Notes under the pieces: generated by a model | What the model was told of the DNA's origin: nothing | Seen by the model: only the letters and a program-made list of their open reading frames with translations | Databases searched by the model: none | Translations under genes and position numbers: made by a program | In this document: positions 31,330-42,969 of the stretch, one piece after another | How positions within the stretch are numbered: position 1 is the first letter of the stretch | How the letters are laid out: each line of letters begins with the position of its first letter | Assembly (NCBI GenBank): GCA_029378245.1 | Contig: JARKIF010000021.1 | Location: forward strand, 682,001 to 746,000 | Length of the DNA stretch: 64,000 bases | Origin: Roridomyces roridus | Lineage: Eukaryota; Basidiomycota; Agaricomycetes; Agaricales; Mycenaceae | Direction of reading: 5' to 3'

Positions 31330-33773
31330 TTACGCCCTCCCCAACAACCCCAAAACGACACCAGACACGACACCAACGACGGCCAACCCAACGGAAGCAC
31401 GCAGCGCCACCCCGCTATTGGGAGGCTTACTTGTCCCAGCAAGCTCATGATCCGAAAGACGTCCGCCATTCGACGTCGCCAGGACGGATGGGTCGGCGGT
31501 CACTGCAACGCCAAGTCAGTCTTTGCACCCACACAAGAGGAAGGGGGGGAGAAGGGGGACGCACCAGTATTCCTCGTCTTGGTCTTCGCAGTCGTAGCAA
31601 ACGTCACACTCGGCTGGCCCCCGCCCTCCGTCTGTGCGTCATCCGACAAAAAGACGAGCGCCATCCCCGGAGCGGGGACCTTGACGGTGCATGTCTGCGC
31701 TGTGGAGTCGCATTGCACGGTCTGGATGTCCTCGTCGCCCATTGGACGACCGTCGGATTCGTAGTGGTAGCCGAATGTCTGCAGGCGTTGTTAGCGAGGA
31801 GGGAGAAAGAGGAGGGGAGAAGGGGAGGGGTAGTGAGCAGATGGAAGGGAGCAGATGTAGAGCAGATGGAGGCCGCGGGGAGGGAGGAGACGGAGGAAAA
31901 GGGGATGAAGGAAAAGGACGCCAAATGACTCACCTGCCCAGCCCACGTATAACTCCCCTTCTGCACAACAGTCGTCGCAGCCAAATACTTGACTTTGACC
32001 TCCGCAGGCATCGTCGTCCCACCAATCGAAATAACCGCCTCCACATCATGCGCCCCAGTCGAATCATCCAGATAATTGATAATCGCCACCCTCTTCGGCA
32101 CGCCGTTCTCGTAGATGGCGTAGACGGGTGTAAACTCGCTAATCCCGTCGATGGGGAGGTCCAGGACTTGAGATTCGTTCGAGGCGCCCATGGCTTCGGC
32201 CATGACGAGCGCGGAGTAGTAGAGTGGGCCGACGGTCCATTGGTGGAAGGACGATTCGTTCGTGGGTGGGGCTAAGGAGGTCAGTGAGTCGGTGGGGATC
32301 AATGGTACAAGAGGACGTACACGTGAAGGGCTGCAACGAAATCGTTAGTATCAGTGAGGCGAAGAATCGAGCGACGTACGTTATAGAAGACATTCTGCCC
32401 ACCCAAATGGAACATGGCACCGGAAAAGTTGGAGTGCGCCAGCTGCAGCGCATAGTCGACACCCCACAACGCCGCTGTGAACGAATCGGAGATACCGAGG
32501 AACCCACCGCACGACGCCTAGCTTAGGTTTAGCACGTAAACAAAACGAAGAACAGGCCGCGCACTGTGTTAGTCTCAAACATCAAGAACGGCTTGTTCTT
32601 GGTCTGCGCAAACGCCGTGTCATTGAGATACTGAGCGAGAATGTCCTTGGGGGCGTTGTGCGTGAGGTACTTGGGGAGCTCCGTCTGCGGGTCGACAATC
32701 TCGCCGCCGGTGTTAAACATCTGGGCGCAATTGTCCGCGGGGTATCTGCGGGTGAATGAGCACTCGCGTGGTCAAGCAATCCAGACACTCACTTTTCGAC
32801 AGCCAAGAACGCCAAGTTGCTCGAAAACTGGTCAACGAAACCGGTGTCCCATTGCTGCTGCGGCGTCCACGCAAAGGACGCCAGATTAGGCCCGATGAGC
32901 ACCGTCCTCGCACGCCCGTCGCTGTCGCTCCCATCGGACGAGATTTGATTCACAAAGTCGGAGAACTCGCCGAGGTAGTCGTATGGGCCGTAGGTGGCGC
33001 CACGGTGACCGTGGAGGGTGTAAAAGTCCGGCTCGTTCCCCGCCTGCAAGCCGAGCAGGTAATCACCCAGAATCTCGTCCGAGGCGCGGACGATGGCGGT
33101 GTCAAAGGGGGTGGTGACGAACCACGGGACACCGAGGAACCAGTGGACGTTGACGAAGGAGGAGATGTTGCGCATGAGGTAGAGGAGATCACGTGTGTAG
33201 TCGAGCGGGGGCGTCTGGGTAGTACCCGTCACGCCGGTGAGGTTCTTTTCGAGGATGCGGCCGTCTTGGTGTTCGAGGGTGTCGACAAGGACGGCGGACT
33301 CTTGAGTGTTACCACCGACACGGACCATAACCGAGCCAGCACGCTGCTGGATGTTGCCCATGAGGTTCAGGAAGGGGACCTGGATGAGGGTCGAGTTCTT
33401 GCCCACTGGGGCAGCGTCAGTGGGAGGATATTCTGGAGCAGGACGGGCACGCACAGACTTGATTCGTCACGGACATTTCGATGGAGAATCCGATGAAGGA
33501 GCCCTTTTGCTTGATGGACATGCCTGTCGTCCCAGAGTTCTGAAGCTGGACGGGCAGCGTGGTGAGGACGGAGGCCGTTGGGAGCGGAGGGGCGCTGAGG
33601 GAGGTGGGGTTGTAGGCTGCAGGGCCTGAATACGTCCCTGTCTGGGAGGCTCCAGAGGCAGAGCCAGCGGCGGTCGTGAATGCAGCTTGGTCGCCCTGGG
33701 CATGATAGACGGTGATGGCGCCGTGGCCAACACGGAAGAGCAGAAAGAGCGTGAGGAGGATTGAGCGCCCCAT
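31330..33773 (-). CDS. GH79 beta-glucuronidase-like enzyme, membrane-tailed
   Basis: Intron-rich intact gene. Start MGRSILLTLFLLFRVGHGAI is a signal peptide. The catalytic (beta/alpha)8 domain shows FIGFSIEMS, SVMVRVGGNTQES, the acid/base glutamate in LQAGNEPDFY, and the nucleophile glutamate in FLMFETNT-ASCGGFLGISDS (split by an intron). HLGGQNVFYN-PFT follows, then a C-terminal beta-domain. These match basidiomycete GH79 enzymes, which remove glucuronic or 4-O-methylglucuronic acid from glycans such as arabinogalactan or xylan side groups. The end is a Ser/Thr-rich linker and a hydrophobic tail (VGLAVVGVVSGVVLGLL), suggesting a GPI or membrane anchor at the cell surface. Every splice checked restores the frame, and the stop is TAA at 31332-31330. 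Confidence 0.88.
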
Positions 33774-34908
33774 TTTGGATGGCGGGGAGTCGAGGAGACA
33801 AGAGGAAGGAAGGAGTGAAAAGCCAAGACTTTCAGGGATGCCAAGACTTTCGACACTGACGTCTGCATGGAGAGGGTGACAAACACGGCAACTGACCCAC
33901 CTTCCAGCACCGTCGAACATCGACGTCTACTCCTCCCCCCGCCGGTCGTTGTAGGCAATGAACGAGGCCGCTTTGGGGCCATAAATCCTTTGCCGCTGGC
34001 AACAAACTAGCGGCATGGTGGGTCAAAGTGAATTGGAAATGTAGATTGGCGTCGCAGCTCTTGGGCTTGGCGGAGTGGAGACAGTGGAGTCGCGAGCCAT
34101 GACGGAGAGAGAGAGGGATATGCGCAACGGTCTCCAGCCACCGTTGATCCGCGCTAAAGCCGCCACGACGGGTGACCATTCCCTCATCTCAACATGGGAC
34201 TAGCAATCTATTGCTCGTTTTCAAGCCTGCTTGCTCGAAGAAGACCCAATCTCTCGGTACCTCGAATTGGAACTCTTATCCGGATCGTCACCGGTACTCT
34301 TTGCCTTTCGTCTGAGGCGATCTTTCTGTGGCTCATTTACTCGTTACTTGGGACGAATCTCAATGGGTTGCCTTGGGTTGCCCGCCTCCAATCTACATAG
34401 CTCCGAGTCCGCGCTTTGATTTCGAGATTTTTGTGGCAATAAACGCATACGGTGGACCATCGTCCTGCAGTGGACCGGACGAGGACCGCCGCAAGAATGC
34501 CCGACTTTAATGCCAAGATGCCCATGTGTGCCACCGTTTCGGCTGGTCTCCACGCGCTCGAGACGCTCCATGAGCACGGCTGCTGCTTCGAAATCCCATC
34601 CCATCCCATCCCAGGTATCCTCTTCTGGGCAACCTTGGACACGGTTTCCTCGAGTCTCTCCACGAGATCAAACCTTTCCATAGCGCTCTTTATCGAGGGG
34701 CTAATTGTCCTTTCATGGGAATGTCCCATTTGGATACTGGACGAGCCCCCTCCAACTCACCTTCCCTCTGCCAGCGGTTCTGGCGTCCGCTATCCACGAA
34801 CGTTGGACGATCATTTGGGACGAACCACAATCTGAGCCAGCTGCGATCATTCATATTGGCACGGGGCCTGAGAGGTTTCGTCCTAACCAATAGCACTGTT
34901 TGCCTTGC
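33774..34908. other. Intergenic, no gene accepted
   Basis: Contains an ATCCC-type tandem run at about 34596-34616. Short frames only. Confidence 0.4.
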
Positions 34909-35445
34909 ATGGCGGAGTTTGCCCCCTACCTAAAGCGCTTGCACAACACGCTCGAATATTTAGTGGCTTTCCTCATCTGGCCGAGTTGCATTTTAACAAC
35001 ATTGACGGGCATCCCGACCGCCGAACAAGACGTCGCGGCATGGACCAAATACTACGACGCCCCGCTCAAGAAGTGCGCCATCGCAGCCATGAACTTTCCC
35101 GAGGATCCGCACGCCGAGCGCACAGATTTCCTGCGTCTGCAAATCTGGCACTCGGGCGACGCGTCCCTCCCCATCTCCCAGTGTTTCAACATCCTCACCG
35201 TCGGTCGCCAGACCGTCGCTGACATCCCCTCCTCTCCCTTCGCTACCATCGCCAGGACACCGTCGGCGGAGGTCTGTCGGAAAGGACGGACAAAACTTGG
35301 TGATAGCTTCTACGGTGTCGTGCGCATTGCGGTGTTCGCCTTCTTAGACCCTCGCGATATGCCGACCGGGTTCACAACCCAGTGGAAACTGTTCTCTATC
35401 AACCAGGGTGTGGCCCGCGCTTCGAGGACGCATGTGGATTGGTAG
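34909..35445 (+). CDS. Hypothetical protein, 178 codons
   Basis: Single frame from ATG 34909 to TAG 35445: MAEFAPYLKRLHN..., RTDFLRLQIWHSGDASLPIS, FYGVVRIAVFAFLDPRDMP, FTTQWKLFSINQGVARASR. Not recognised. In another frame near 34950-34990 the DNA also reads FSGFPHLAELHFNNIDG, a leucine-rich-repeat-like line of the kind seen in F-box proteins here. The frame seen could therefore be part of a broken F-box gene. Coding likelihood is moderate. Confidence 0.35.
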   Translation: MAEFAPYLKRLHNTLEYLVAFLIWPSCILTTLTGIPTAEQDVAAWTKYYDAPLKKCAIAAMNFPEDPHAERTDFLRLQIWHSGDASLPISQCFNILTVGRQTVADIPSSPFATIARTPSAEVCRKGRTKLGDSFYGVVRIAVFAFLDPRDMPTGFTTQWKLFSINQGVARASRTHVDW

Positions 35446-35614
35446 AATTTATTCCGCGAATACGTCGCTGCTGGTGCGAAGATGCGGTTTTGTTGCTGGA
35501 GGGAGAAGCACTCAGTTGCGGACGGTTGCTGCTGCAGGGGGTTCATGGGCAATCTCCATAATAAATACATGTAGAAAGTTGAAAGCAAAGGAATCTATAG
35601 AATCCGCCCATCCA

Positions 35615-37323
35615 TCATCGCCTCCTCGTCCACGACTCCTCACTCTCAAGCGCAGCTCCCCAAACCTTACACGCCGGATCCCACTGCCTATACCCCTGAT
35701 TCCCTTCCCACACTTTATACGAAACAAACGGCGGGGGAAGGTACTCTAACCGCAACTCAAGACCCGCGGCAACGCATTCTTGTATCGAGGGCAGCGCGGC
35801 GAGGTCGATTTGTTGAGTGCGCCGGAAGTACGCTCTGACGCGCTCCAAACAAGCCATGGGGCTGTGGACTATTTTCGGGTCCGTGCGAGCGAGGATGAAG
35901 TGGAGGAGAGTGTCGTCGGAGAGAGCAGAGAAGTTCAGAAGGGCGAGCTTTTGCAAGCGCGGGCACAGGATGGGCCCGGGTTCTGTCCTGGAAGGCGTCA
36001 ATAAAACGAGGATATGGTCAGTTTGGTCGTCGGTTTGGGCGGAAGGTAAAGGCTCCCATTGGAGCTGTCAGCTCCTCCAGCCCCCCGGCTGCTTGTAGCG
36101 TCTCATGCAGCGCTTGTGTGACTGCGCTACAGACATCCAGAACGAGGGATGTGAGCATACTGGAGGAAGCGACGATGGGGAAAATCGGCAGGCTGTGTTT
36201 CGGCGGGCCGGATTCGTCCATGTAGCGTAAAAGGCAGAGGTTGGGTGCGATCAAAGTGCGGAAGACTGGATGAAATTTCGCCACTGTGAGTAAAGTCCTC
36301 GATTTCGAGGTACCGTAAGTTGTTGAGCAGCATGGGCTCGCCCGTGTCCTCCACCTCGCCCCAGTGTACGCTGAGGGAGCAGGTTTCGAGCTGGGAGCAT
36401 TGGCGCAAGATGGTGAGGACATGTCGGGGCGCAGACTCGCCCAGGCTGTAGCGATCTTGGTACAAGGATAAATGACGTATGGTCGACCAGAAAATTGAGG
36501 GCATAGGAATTTCCGCTGTGATTCGGAAAGAGAGGGCGGTTAGGGTGTTCGTGTTTAAAAACGCGAATTGATCCTCCGTCGCCGGACTGTCGATCGAAGC
36601 AGAGCGCAAAAGCGGAAGCTGCGCGGGGAGCACATCCACAATCGAGCCCAAGTCGAAGTAATCCGGGTACTCGGAATCTGAATGATTCCCAGCGGGAGGA
36701 AAATTCGAGGAGAGAGCGAAGGACAGTTTCGTGGGAGGAGATATTGGCCTGTACGAGTGCGGAATTGGGGCCGGAATCGTCGGCGAGGGACCACGTGAAC
36801 GGCGGCGCAGACATGCGCGCGACGAAGGAGATGGTCAGAGGCAGAGAACCCGATCGAGACAACCAGGTCCTCACCGCGTCGGCGAGGTGCCGAGATTTGG
36901 ATTGAGAACTCTCGTTGAGCGGATTGACGGGTGGGGTATGACGTGCAGTGAGGTCCACAGGCGGGGCGTCGACAATGCGAGAGCCCTCCATTTCTGAGAA
37001 ATGTGGCAAAGAAGAAGAGGGGCAGCCGTGCCGCTCAATGTAGCGGGAAAGTCGGATGGAAGAGCGGCTATGAAGATCTCGCGTACGACATCATCTGGCG
37101 TCCGACGAGCAGGAGATACCAGCGCCAGATGAGCGTCGATGAAATCTGTCAGCTGGTTCCGCTTCTCGAGCAGGTCGTCAAGCAGGGATTCCAAGCGATT
37201 GATTTCTGCAGTGAGAACCTGGGCCTGCTTCTGTGAGCTGGACACCAAGTCGTGGATGCGTCCGCTTTGCTCCTCGGTGGGAACTGCATTTGTGTGGATG
37301 ATATCTTGAAATGGAGATTCCAT
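35615..37323 (-). pseudogene. F-box protein with several frame breaks
   Basis: The N-terminus has the usual agaricomycete layout: a coiled coil (AEINRLESLLDDLLEKRNQL) followed by an F-box-like segment (SPARRTPDDVVREIFIAALP ... LLLCHISQKWRALALSTPRLW). Leucine-rich parts follow, but in changing frames: PPVNPLNESSQSKSRHLADA, LGSIVDVLPAQLPLLRSASI, VAKFHPVFRTLIAPNLCLLR, DHILVLL and LCPRLQKLALLNFSALSDDT. Breaks lie at about 36933-36936 (a G run, minus-strand C run), 36650-36680, 36285-36292 and 36030-36050. No plausible introns join them. F-box proteins recruit substrates to SCF ubiquitin ligases; this copy appears non-functional or mis-sequenced. Confidence 0.65.
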
Positions 37324-37780
37324 TCAGATCTGTTGAGTGTCAGTCTGCGAAGCGTGCAGTTTCGTCAAGTTCCGCACCAGATTTGGCCTGGACGACGAAG
37401 TGGCTACTGTGTGCGAAGCAAAGGCGAGGAGATGACTAATTCTGATCCGATGAATCGCGGTGTACACAGATCCACACAAACGCGTCGCGTCGACCAAGAA
37501 TCGGAAGCTCAGAGCAACAAGTAGACTAAAATGTCCCCAGGGACCCTACACTTGCTTAATCAACAGTCTCAAGCACCGACGTATGTGGGTAATCGATCAG
37601 GTTCATTGAGCCCACCCCAGGAAGCCCACCCCTTATTTAGTTGAATGCTCAAAAAAGGATTTGCACGATCGTTGGTGACCCCTAGCTGTAATACCGGGGT
37701 GTGTGGTAAAGCTCTGCAGTTTTTGTGGGACCCAGGCCTGGGCTTTGGTTAGGGCAGTGCTTGGGCAGTGCCTGTCAAGA
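37324..37780. other. Intergenic between divergent F-box and NLR genes
   Basis: Divergent promoter region. Base composition turns visibly AT-richer from about 37.5 kb. Confidence 0.4.
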
Positions 37781-37788
37781 TATAAATA
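37781..37788 (+). promoter_or_regulatory. TATA box of the NLR gene
   Basis: TATAAATA 57 nt before the ATG at 37845. Confidence 0.5.
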
Positions 37789-37844
37789 TTTCTGCCACGT
37801 CAACACCTCTCTTTTACCCTTGTACCCACACCACAAGCTACCCA

Positions 37845-40800
37845 ATGTCTTTGCCCACCGCTGAAATCCAGCCTGGGATGCATTTCCATGTATATGGTGA
37901 GCCAACTATGGCAGAAGTGACCTGTACTTAGCCCGCTTTGAGGTGGCACAGGTGGTCCCGGTGGAGTAGGTAACCAACAAGGGGGAGAAGGAGGTCCTGC
38001 CGAAGGAGGGACCCTGATTTATGGAAGTCAGATCACCAACTTGAAGTGAATTCCCGGTGCTTCCGAGTCTGCAGAGCCAGATCTGACTGTACACAGTGTT
38101 TATTCACATGGCCAAGGACCAAGACAGCAAGGTCAAATTGGACTCATCAGTATGTCCCAAATAAATATAGAGGAGGCCCACTAAGTAGATATCACAGTGC
38201 AGGAACAATGCCACACTGCTCTGGCACTTGTCAGGTGTCCTCCAGCATCTCAGATCTTCCAGGGTCGAAAGGAAATTCTTGGCAAGATGTAACAGTACTT
38301 TTTCCAAGACGACAAGAAAAGAAGGGTTTTTGTTTTGCATGGTCTTGGTGGTTCTGGGAAGACTCAGATAGCTTTGAAATTTCTTGAGGAAACATCAGAT
38401 GAGTATGTATGTGAATGAGGAACTTTCTCATGATTGACAACCTCTTTTCAGGTTTACAAGGCATTTCTTTGTGAATGCCAGTTCCTCTGAAGCTCTGAAT
38501 AACTCCTTCATGAACATAGCAATTTCCCAGGGATTTGGCAGAACAGCAGAAGCAGGTGTTGAGTGGCTCATTTCTGAACATAAAGAGTGGACTCTGCTGT
38601 TTGACAATGCAGATGATCCAAAAATGAAATTGTGGCCTTTTTTCCCAAAATGCATCCATGGAAATATCATCATCGCCTCCCGAAACCCACAACTGGCGGC
38701 TTATAGCCCGGATGCCCACTGTCAAGTTGGAGACTTGGATGAGGTGGATGCCATTGGGCTTCTTCTCGCCAGAGCAGTCAAAAATCACACAGATGAAAAC
38801 CACAAATTAGCCATGGCCATTGTACAAGTAGGTTCCAAGTTCATCATCAACAATGTCATACTCAATCAGGATGCACACAGGAGCTCTCATGCCTGCCTCT
38901 AGCAATTGTCCAGGCTGGGGCCTATATAGCCAAGTTCAAAAGTCTTGTGAACTATCTATCTATCTACAGGCAAAACAAACAAGACCTGCTGCGGCAGCGC
39001 CCTGACCAAGCCCATGACAACTATGAATGGACAGTCTATACAACCTGGCAAATTAGCTTTGAAAAACTGAGCCCAGTGGCCGCACATTTTCTACAATTTT
39101 GTGCATTGTTGCACCACAGCAGTATTCCCGAGTCAATATTTGCCAATGCCACAAAGTGGATATTGAACAATGAGGGGAATGAAACCGAGTCAATGCAGGA
39201 AGCCAGGGAATTTCTTCAAAACTTTGTTTCAAATTTAGGTGATTGGCAGGAACAACATCTTAGGAATATTGTGGCAGAAATTGAAGAATACTCTTTGCTT
39301 GAGAGTGATGAAACAAGCAGAACCCTAAGCATGCATCCACTTGTGCATCTGTGGTGCTCAGTCAGCCTACCGGATCAAGTAAGAAAACGGGCATGCATGG
39401 CAAATATATTGGGGATGGCAATAGATCTCAGCCCGGATGCATATTTGGAGAGGATCAGGATGTGTGCTCATGTCAATATGCTTGTCCCAGATTTCACCAC
39501 AGTGAATTCCCAGTTCTGGAATCAATATGCACTGACTTGTTTGGACGGAGGTAAATTTGAGCAAGCAAAGAGGTTGTATGAGCTGAATCTGAAGAGACAG
39601 AGGGAGCTGCTTGGAGAAGACCATCTGGACACACTGGTGGCCATGGCCAACCTTGCAGCCACATACTGGCAACTGGGACAATACAAAGAAGCAGAGCTGC
39701 TCGAACTTTCTGTGCTGCAACAGCGTCAGAAACTCCTCGGTGATGACCATCCTGAAACACTGCTTGCCATGGGAAACCTTGCAGACACATACAGGGAACA
39801 GGGACGGTACAAAGAGGCAGAGCCGCTCGAACTTTCTGTGCTGCAACAGCGTCAGAAACTCCTCGGTGATGACCATCCTGACACACTGAAAGCCATGCGT
39901 AACCTTGCAGCCACATACGGGCAACTGGGACGGTACAAAGAAGCAGAGGCGCTCCAACTTCCTGTGCTGCAACAGCGTCAGAAAATCCTTGGTGATGACC
40001 ATCCTGACACGCTGAGTGCCATGGCCAACCTTGCAGCCACATACTGGCGACTGGGACGGTACAAAGAAGCTGAGCCGCTCGAACTTTCTGTGCTGCAACA
40101 GCGTCAGAAACTCCTCGGTGATGACCATCCTGAAACACTGCTTGCCATGGGAAACCTTGCAGACACATACAGGGAACAGGGATGGTACAAAGAGGCAGAG
40201 CTGCTCGAACTTTCTGTGCTGCAACAGCGCCAGAAACTCCTCGGTGATGACCATCCTGAAACACTGCTTGCCATGGGAAACCTTGCAGGCACATACAGGG
40301 AACAGGGACGGTACAAAGAGGCAGAGCCGCTCGAACTTTCTGTGCTGCAACAGCGTCAGAAAATCCTCGGTGATGACCATCCTGACACACTGAGTGCCAT
40401 GCGTAACCTTGCAGTCACATACTGGCAACTGGGACAGTACCGAGAGGCAGAGGCACTCCAACTTTCTGTGCTGGAACAGTGTCAGAAAATCCTCGGTGAT
40501 GACCATCCTGACACACTGAGTGCCATGGCCGACCTTGCAGCTACATACTGGCGACTGGGACGGTACAAAGAAGCCGAGCCGCTCGAACTTTCTGTGCTGC
40601 AACAGCGTCAGAAACTCCTCGGTGATGACCATCCTGACACACTGCTTGCCATGGGAAACCTTGCTATGACACTCCAGAGCACTGGCAGGCACCATGCAGC
40701 CGAAAATCTCCAACTGAGAGTGGTTGCCAAACGCAGAGAGGTCTTAGGAGCAGACCATCCAGGTACTCTCCAGGCTATCAAAGACTTGAAGGATATACAG

Positions 40801-40896
40801 AATGTGTTGGCTATGGCCAAGAACCCAGAACACACCAATGTCAAGAGGCTCTCCAAACTATTTGCAAGACTGAAATTTCCCTGCTCCCAGAAGTAG
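37845..40896 (+). CDS. NLR: Gly-rich N-terminus, NB-ARC, TPR array (premature stop)
   Basis: Intracellular STAND receptor-like ATPase. The first exons encode MSLPTAEIQPGMHFHVYG, then a Gly-rich segment (GGPGGVGNQQGGEGGPAEGG). The NB-ARC part has P-loop GLGGSGKTQ (38341-38367), Walker B WTLLFDNADD, CLPLAIVQAGAY (GLPL-type motif, after the intron at about 38828-38881) and an MHD-like LSMHPLVHLWC. The C-terminus is ten 42-residue kinesin-light-chain-type TPR units (consensus EPLELSVLQQRQKLLGDDHP), period exactly 126 bp. In fungi such proteins sense non-self and trigger cell death or defence; the ligand is unknown. Fault: an in-frame TAA at 38290-38292 lies between ...KEILGKM and QYFFQDD, upstream of the P-loop (probably CAA to TAA). 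The gene is AT-richer than its neighbours. Confidence 0.85.
39550..40800 (+). repeat. 126-bp coding tandem array (TPR units)
   Basis: GGTGATGACCATCCTG occurs eight times at 39739, 39865, 39991, 40117, 40243, 40369, 40495 and 40621, exactly 126 bp apart. Diverged units flank them at 39613 and 40747. Near-identical DNA shows recent expansion or gene conversion. Confidence 0.95.
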
Positions 40897-41993
40897 GTAC
40901 TTGGCAGATGGATGTGTGCAATAATGGTGCTGTGTCATTACACGTCTTACAGTGAAATACAATATACCTGCCATCCATCATGGAGAGTTGTGACTACTTA
41001 CCAATCATCCCATACAGTAGCTAACCCCTGAGCAAAACAAACACAAAATTGGCACCATTGGGAGAAAGTGGGTGGGCCATTTGGTGAGAAGTAAGTTTTG
41101 TCGTACAGGCTTGGATTCTCGAAAGGCGGAAACGGTACTGTTGCTGAAATCTCGCGTTGCCGATTATCAGGGCACCCGGCATGCTTGGTTCGATTCGGCA
41201 GCCTGGCGTGCCTTCATGTCAGCTCTGCAACAGCGGCAGTGTTGTAAATGGGCCCGTTGTGTGTTTGCCTGGCTGTTGGGATGTTGAAACAAAGGTCCGG
41301 CGCCATGTGTTTCCTTTGTCCGTTTTCCATCTTTTCTTCTGATTCTTTGCTATTGTTCTTCTGAACCCGGAACTTGCGTACCACATGGATTGCATCGGAT
41401 AAGACCAGCTGGTCTCACTTCTGATAAGATACATAGATAATGAAGTTGTATAAATACCGGCCTACCTCTTTGAATACATTCAGTCTGTCTTTCTCCCGAC
41501 AATAGGCAGCAAGTCCAATAAATGCATTCCAGCTTCAGCTAACTTACAGCTTACTTGCGTATGACCTACCACTTGAATGGACCTTCTCTTCTTCGCCAAC
41601 ATTCACATGGAACTGGAAACTCAAATGACAGCCTCCTTCAACGGCGCATCGGACGGCTCGAGCGAGAGCCCATGCATTTTCACCAGGAAGCAATCGAAGG
41701 AACTGTGTCTGTCCCATTCGTAGATCAGAATGCAGCGGAGAGAAGGGCATGAGTTTAAAGACGCACGGGAGTCCACAATGGGTACAGTAGCTCGGGATGT
41801 CGAGTTTGCGATTAGGCTTCGGCTTCAGAACCCGCATGCGGGCTTGAGCTTGAGGACTGTTACCGTTCTCGTTCAAGTTGATATGCCTGGACTCGTGAGC
41901 TCGGAGTATAAAAGAAAGAGGGGCCTCACGTACCCCGAGATCGAAGAACCCTCTACATTCAGCGGCGGTGGATTGACCAGACGGCTGGGGCAG
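40897..41993. other. Intergenic after the NLR
   Basis: No gene accepted. A B-box-like GGTTCGATTCG lies at 41188-41198 without other clear SINE features. Confidence 0.4.
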
Positions 41994-42305
41994 TCACGGC
42001 GCAAATGGCTTGATTTCAACTTGGGCATCAGCCGCGTTTAAAAGTGTCATCCACATACCCTTCCTCTCCGCATCCATGGCATTTTCGCTTGCGACAGTTG
42101 CGGCTGAGATGGCTATTCGACTTGCATGCTGAATGCGAGTAGGAAGGAGAGATTCAAATGCGCACCCTTCCTCCCCACATTCATGGCACTTCTGCTTGGT
42201 ACGTGGTGCGGGGCAGTTTTTCCGGATATGGCCCTGCGCACCACAGCCAAAGCACGCTCCTCTTGGGGTTCGGTTGTTCGTAACAGTTGTGGTGGTGGTA
42301 GACAT
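41994..42305 (-). CDS. Small CCHC zinc-knuckle protein
   Basis: ATG 42305 to stop 41994, about 103 residues, no intron needed. After a Thr-rich start (MSTTTTTVTNN) comes CFGCGAQGHIRKNC, an exact C-x2-C-x4-H-x4-C zinc knuckle that binds single-stranded RNA or DNA. A second half-motif CHECGEEGC lacks the histidine. The rest (ASRIAISAATVASENAMDAE) is helical. Zinc knuckles occur in Gag proteins of retroelements and in RNA-processing factors. No reverse transcriptase or LTR lies nearby, so it could be a domesticated or stand-alone gene. Moderate confidence that it is expressed. Confidence 0.5.
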   Translation of the reverse strand: MSTTTTTVTNNRTPRGACFGCGAQGHIRKNCPAPRTKQKCHECGEEGCAFESLLPTRIQHASRIAISAATVASENAMDAERKGMWMTLLNAADAQVEIKPFAP

Positions 42306-42479
42306 CCTATTTATGACCCCCGCCAAAGTGTGAAGCCAAGTAAGGGGGAATCGTTGGTGAAGGGTGGAGTGAGTGAGAGCGGCCGTGAGAGATTTCGCCA
42401 CACTTTGAGGTTACTTATACTTGGAACGAACGACGGTGATTGGTGAGGATGAGATCCCCGTGATGGGAAGAAGTCGAGG

Positions 42480-42835
42480 TCTGCTCTAGTGCCCGTGGAA
42501 GCTGTCCATCAGTGTTCTGGGAGGATTCGGAGGATAAAACGGGAGAGACGTCGGCCGGCATGCAACGCGTGGGACTCGGAGCTCCTGGACCTTGAAACTC
42601 TTCCGTAACATTTTTTGGCCCGCGCGTTCTTTGAAAAACACCAGACTCGGATCCTTCCCCGAGTTTCCAGTGTCCACCTTCGATAGGCAGGCCTTGAGTC
42701 ACTGAAACAGCTCCGGGGAAAGTTCAATCATTGGCAGTTGATCAAACCAGGCGGGGGCGGGTTTGACTCCCACTGTTGTATAAACCGCTTTCGGCCTTTT
42801 TGTTGCCTTTTTCGCCTCTGTTTCAAAACCGGTCG
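42480..42835 (+). repeat. tRNA-like SINE copy
   Basis: Contains GGCATGCAACGCGTGG, GAAACTCTTCCGTAACATTTTTTGGC, CGCGCGTTCTTTGAAAAACACC, GGCCTTGAGTCACTGAAACAGC and B-box GGTTTGACTCC (42760-42770) followed by CACTGTTGTATAA. It is collinear with 30850-31110. It lies about 130 bp upstream of the transcription factor gene and so may form part of its promoter. Confidence 0.65.
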
Positions 42836-42969
42836 ACACAGAATCCACATTCAACTCACTCCAAGACAATCGAACTTCACTGACGGCCATCAATGACGTG
42901 AGCTCACGGCATCAGCCCGCCAATCAATTACTTACAAATCTCACTTGTCTTCCACCTTCATCTTGGCGG

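Noticed and set aside
31431..31928. Plus-strand open frames over the GH79 gene
   Set aside because: They are shadows of the minus-strand exons, whose motifs and splices are clear.
39367..40713. Long antisense open frame opposite the NLR
   Set aside because: It is a mirror of the repetitive TPR codons; its repeats follow the 126-bp DNA period and have no independent support.
39550..40800. CRISPR-like array
   Set aside because: Regular 126-bp spacing is due to coding TPR repeats; units are homologous throughout, with no unique spacers.
41188..41198. SINE copy after the NLR
   Set aside because: A B-box-like word only; flanks do not match the family.
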